Positions 63,713-64,000 of a DNA stretch of 64,000 nucleotides are shown in pieces. The position numbers were made by a program, and so were the translations under genes. The notes under the pieces were generated by a model. That model did not search any database and was not told the origin of the DNA. It worked only from the letters and a program-made list of their open reading frames with translations. The DNA is from Comamonadaceae bacterium OS-4 (lineage in GTDB: Bacteria; Pseudomonadota; Gammaproteobacteria; Burkholderiales; Burkholderiaceae_C), in NCBI GenBank assembly GCA_027924025.1, contig AP026970.1:1386501-1450500 (forward strand). The letters are read 5' to 3'. Within the stretch, counting starts at the first letter, position 1, and each line of letters opens with the position of its first letter.

Positions 63713-64000
63713 TCAGTTCCTGCGCATGTCTTTGGTGAACGGGAACTCTTTGCTGCCCGGCACATGGATGGTGGCGGGTGGCACCACCAGCATGCCCGGG
63801 GTGTGGCCCAAGGGACTGAATCGCGAGAGGCGGCGGCTTTCGGCCTCGTAGCTGTTCACCGGGAAGGTGTCGTAATTGCGGCCGCCGGGGTGGGCCACAA
63901 AGTACTGGCAACCGCCCAGCGAGCGCTTCATCCAGGTATCCACAATGTCAAAGGTCAGCGGGGCATGCACACCGATGGTGGGGTGCAGGCTGCTCGGAGG
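63713..64000 (-). CDS. DUF2126/transglutaminase protein, C-terminal end only
   Basis: The frame is open to the right edge; at least 95 codons are seen. [42 protein letters not shown] and L-G-H-T-P-G match the end of DUF2126 proteins, which usually carry an N-terminal transglutaminase domain and sit with ATP-grasp/alpha-E genes. That fits the cluster at 57-60.6 kb. Confidence 0.85.
   Translation of the reverse strand, partial: PPSSLHPTIGVHAPLTFDIVDTWMKRSLGGCQYFVAHPGGRNYDTFPVNSYEAESRRLSRFSPLGHTPGMLVVPPATIHVPGSKEFPFTKDMRRN

Noticed and set aside
1..64000. CRISPR arrays, rRNA, tRNA, phage and transposase genes
   Set aside because: Read for these by eye on both strands; none found. Short tRNAs could be missed without a covariance search.

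Overview
The window reads as chromosomal DNA of a high-GC betaproteobacterium of the order Burkholderiales, most likely family Comamonadaceae and perhaps close to Rhodoferax. This is an inference from gene content and order (rpsT next to murJ and a SirB1-type gene; purM, AI-2E permease, hda, HAD phosphatase, pcnB, folK in a row; a periplasmic HiPIP) and from small palindromic repeats scattered between genes. I saw no phage, transposase, CRISPR array, rRNA or tRNA.

Layout. 1-12 kb: a partial CorA-like transporter, a LysR regulator divergent from a secreted SnoaL-like protein, an HD-domain protein, a GlxA-type regulator followed by a PaiB-like flavin protein, an IGHMBP2-type helicase, two HupE/UreJ-like membrane proteins divergent from a DUF4198 protein (a likely metal-uptake locus), then two reductases. 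12-17.7 kb is an accessory, repeat-rich, lower-GC stretch: a phosphatase-like protein that has lost its catalytic cysteine, a CMD-family protein, a GNAT acetyltransferase, a lipoprotein, a phasin-like protein, and a single integron-type gene cassette (15029-15519) whose attC site matches its own left end exactly. 17.7-20.4 kb: citrulline/arginine and ornithine catabolism (ctlX, ornithine cyclodeaminase) with a divergent Lrp regulator. 20.7-30.2 kb: AraC regulator and divergent SDR, small membrane and soluble proteins, a PhyH dioxygenase, a secreted hypothetical, a CoA-transferase, and a DUF2252-SulP pair. 30.2-35.5 kb: an exporter operon (ATPase, large FtsX-type permease, HlyD-like adaptor) ending in a CbpA-type chaperone. 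35.6-38.7 kb: an alcohol dehydrogenase, a low-GC DUF2971 gene and a DinB protein.

38.8-41.6 kb carries tryptophan degradation by the kynurenine route (kynU-kynA, with a divergent Lrp-type regulator and two palindromes between). 41.6-44.1 kb is argD-argF-ykgJ; argF has a palindromic repeat inside its reading frame, and the ykgJ-like gene has a TGA where the family has a conserved cysteine. 44.3-56.8 kb is core housekeeping DNA: DUF3579, rpsT, a two-receiver diguanylate cyclase, murJ, sirB1-like, purM, AI-2E permease, hda, HAD phosphatase (with a second in-frame palindromic repeat), pcnB, folK, a chemotaxis receptor and RidA. 57-64 kb: a transglutaminase-like protein and a circularly permuted ATP-grasp/alpha-E fusion, a flavin reductase, HiPIP, a ParA-like ATPase, an AbrB-family membrane protein, and the C-terminal end of a DUF2126 protein running off the window.

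The most notable observations are the orphan integron cassette, the two protein-coding insertions of one palindromic repeat family, the TGA-for-Cys gene, the pseudo-phosphatase, and an 11-base C tract at the start of the exporter adaptor gene.
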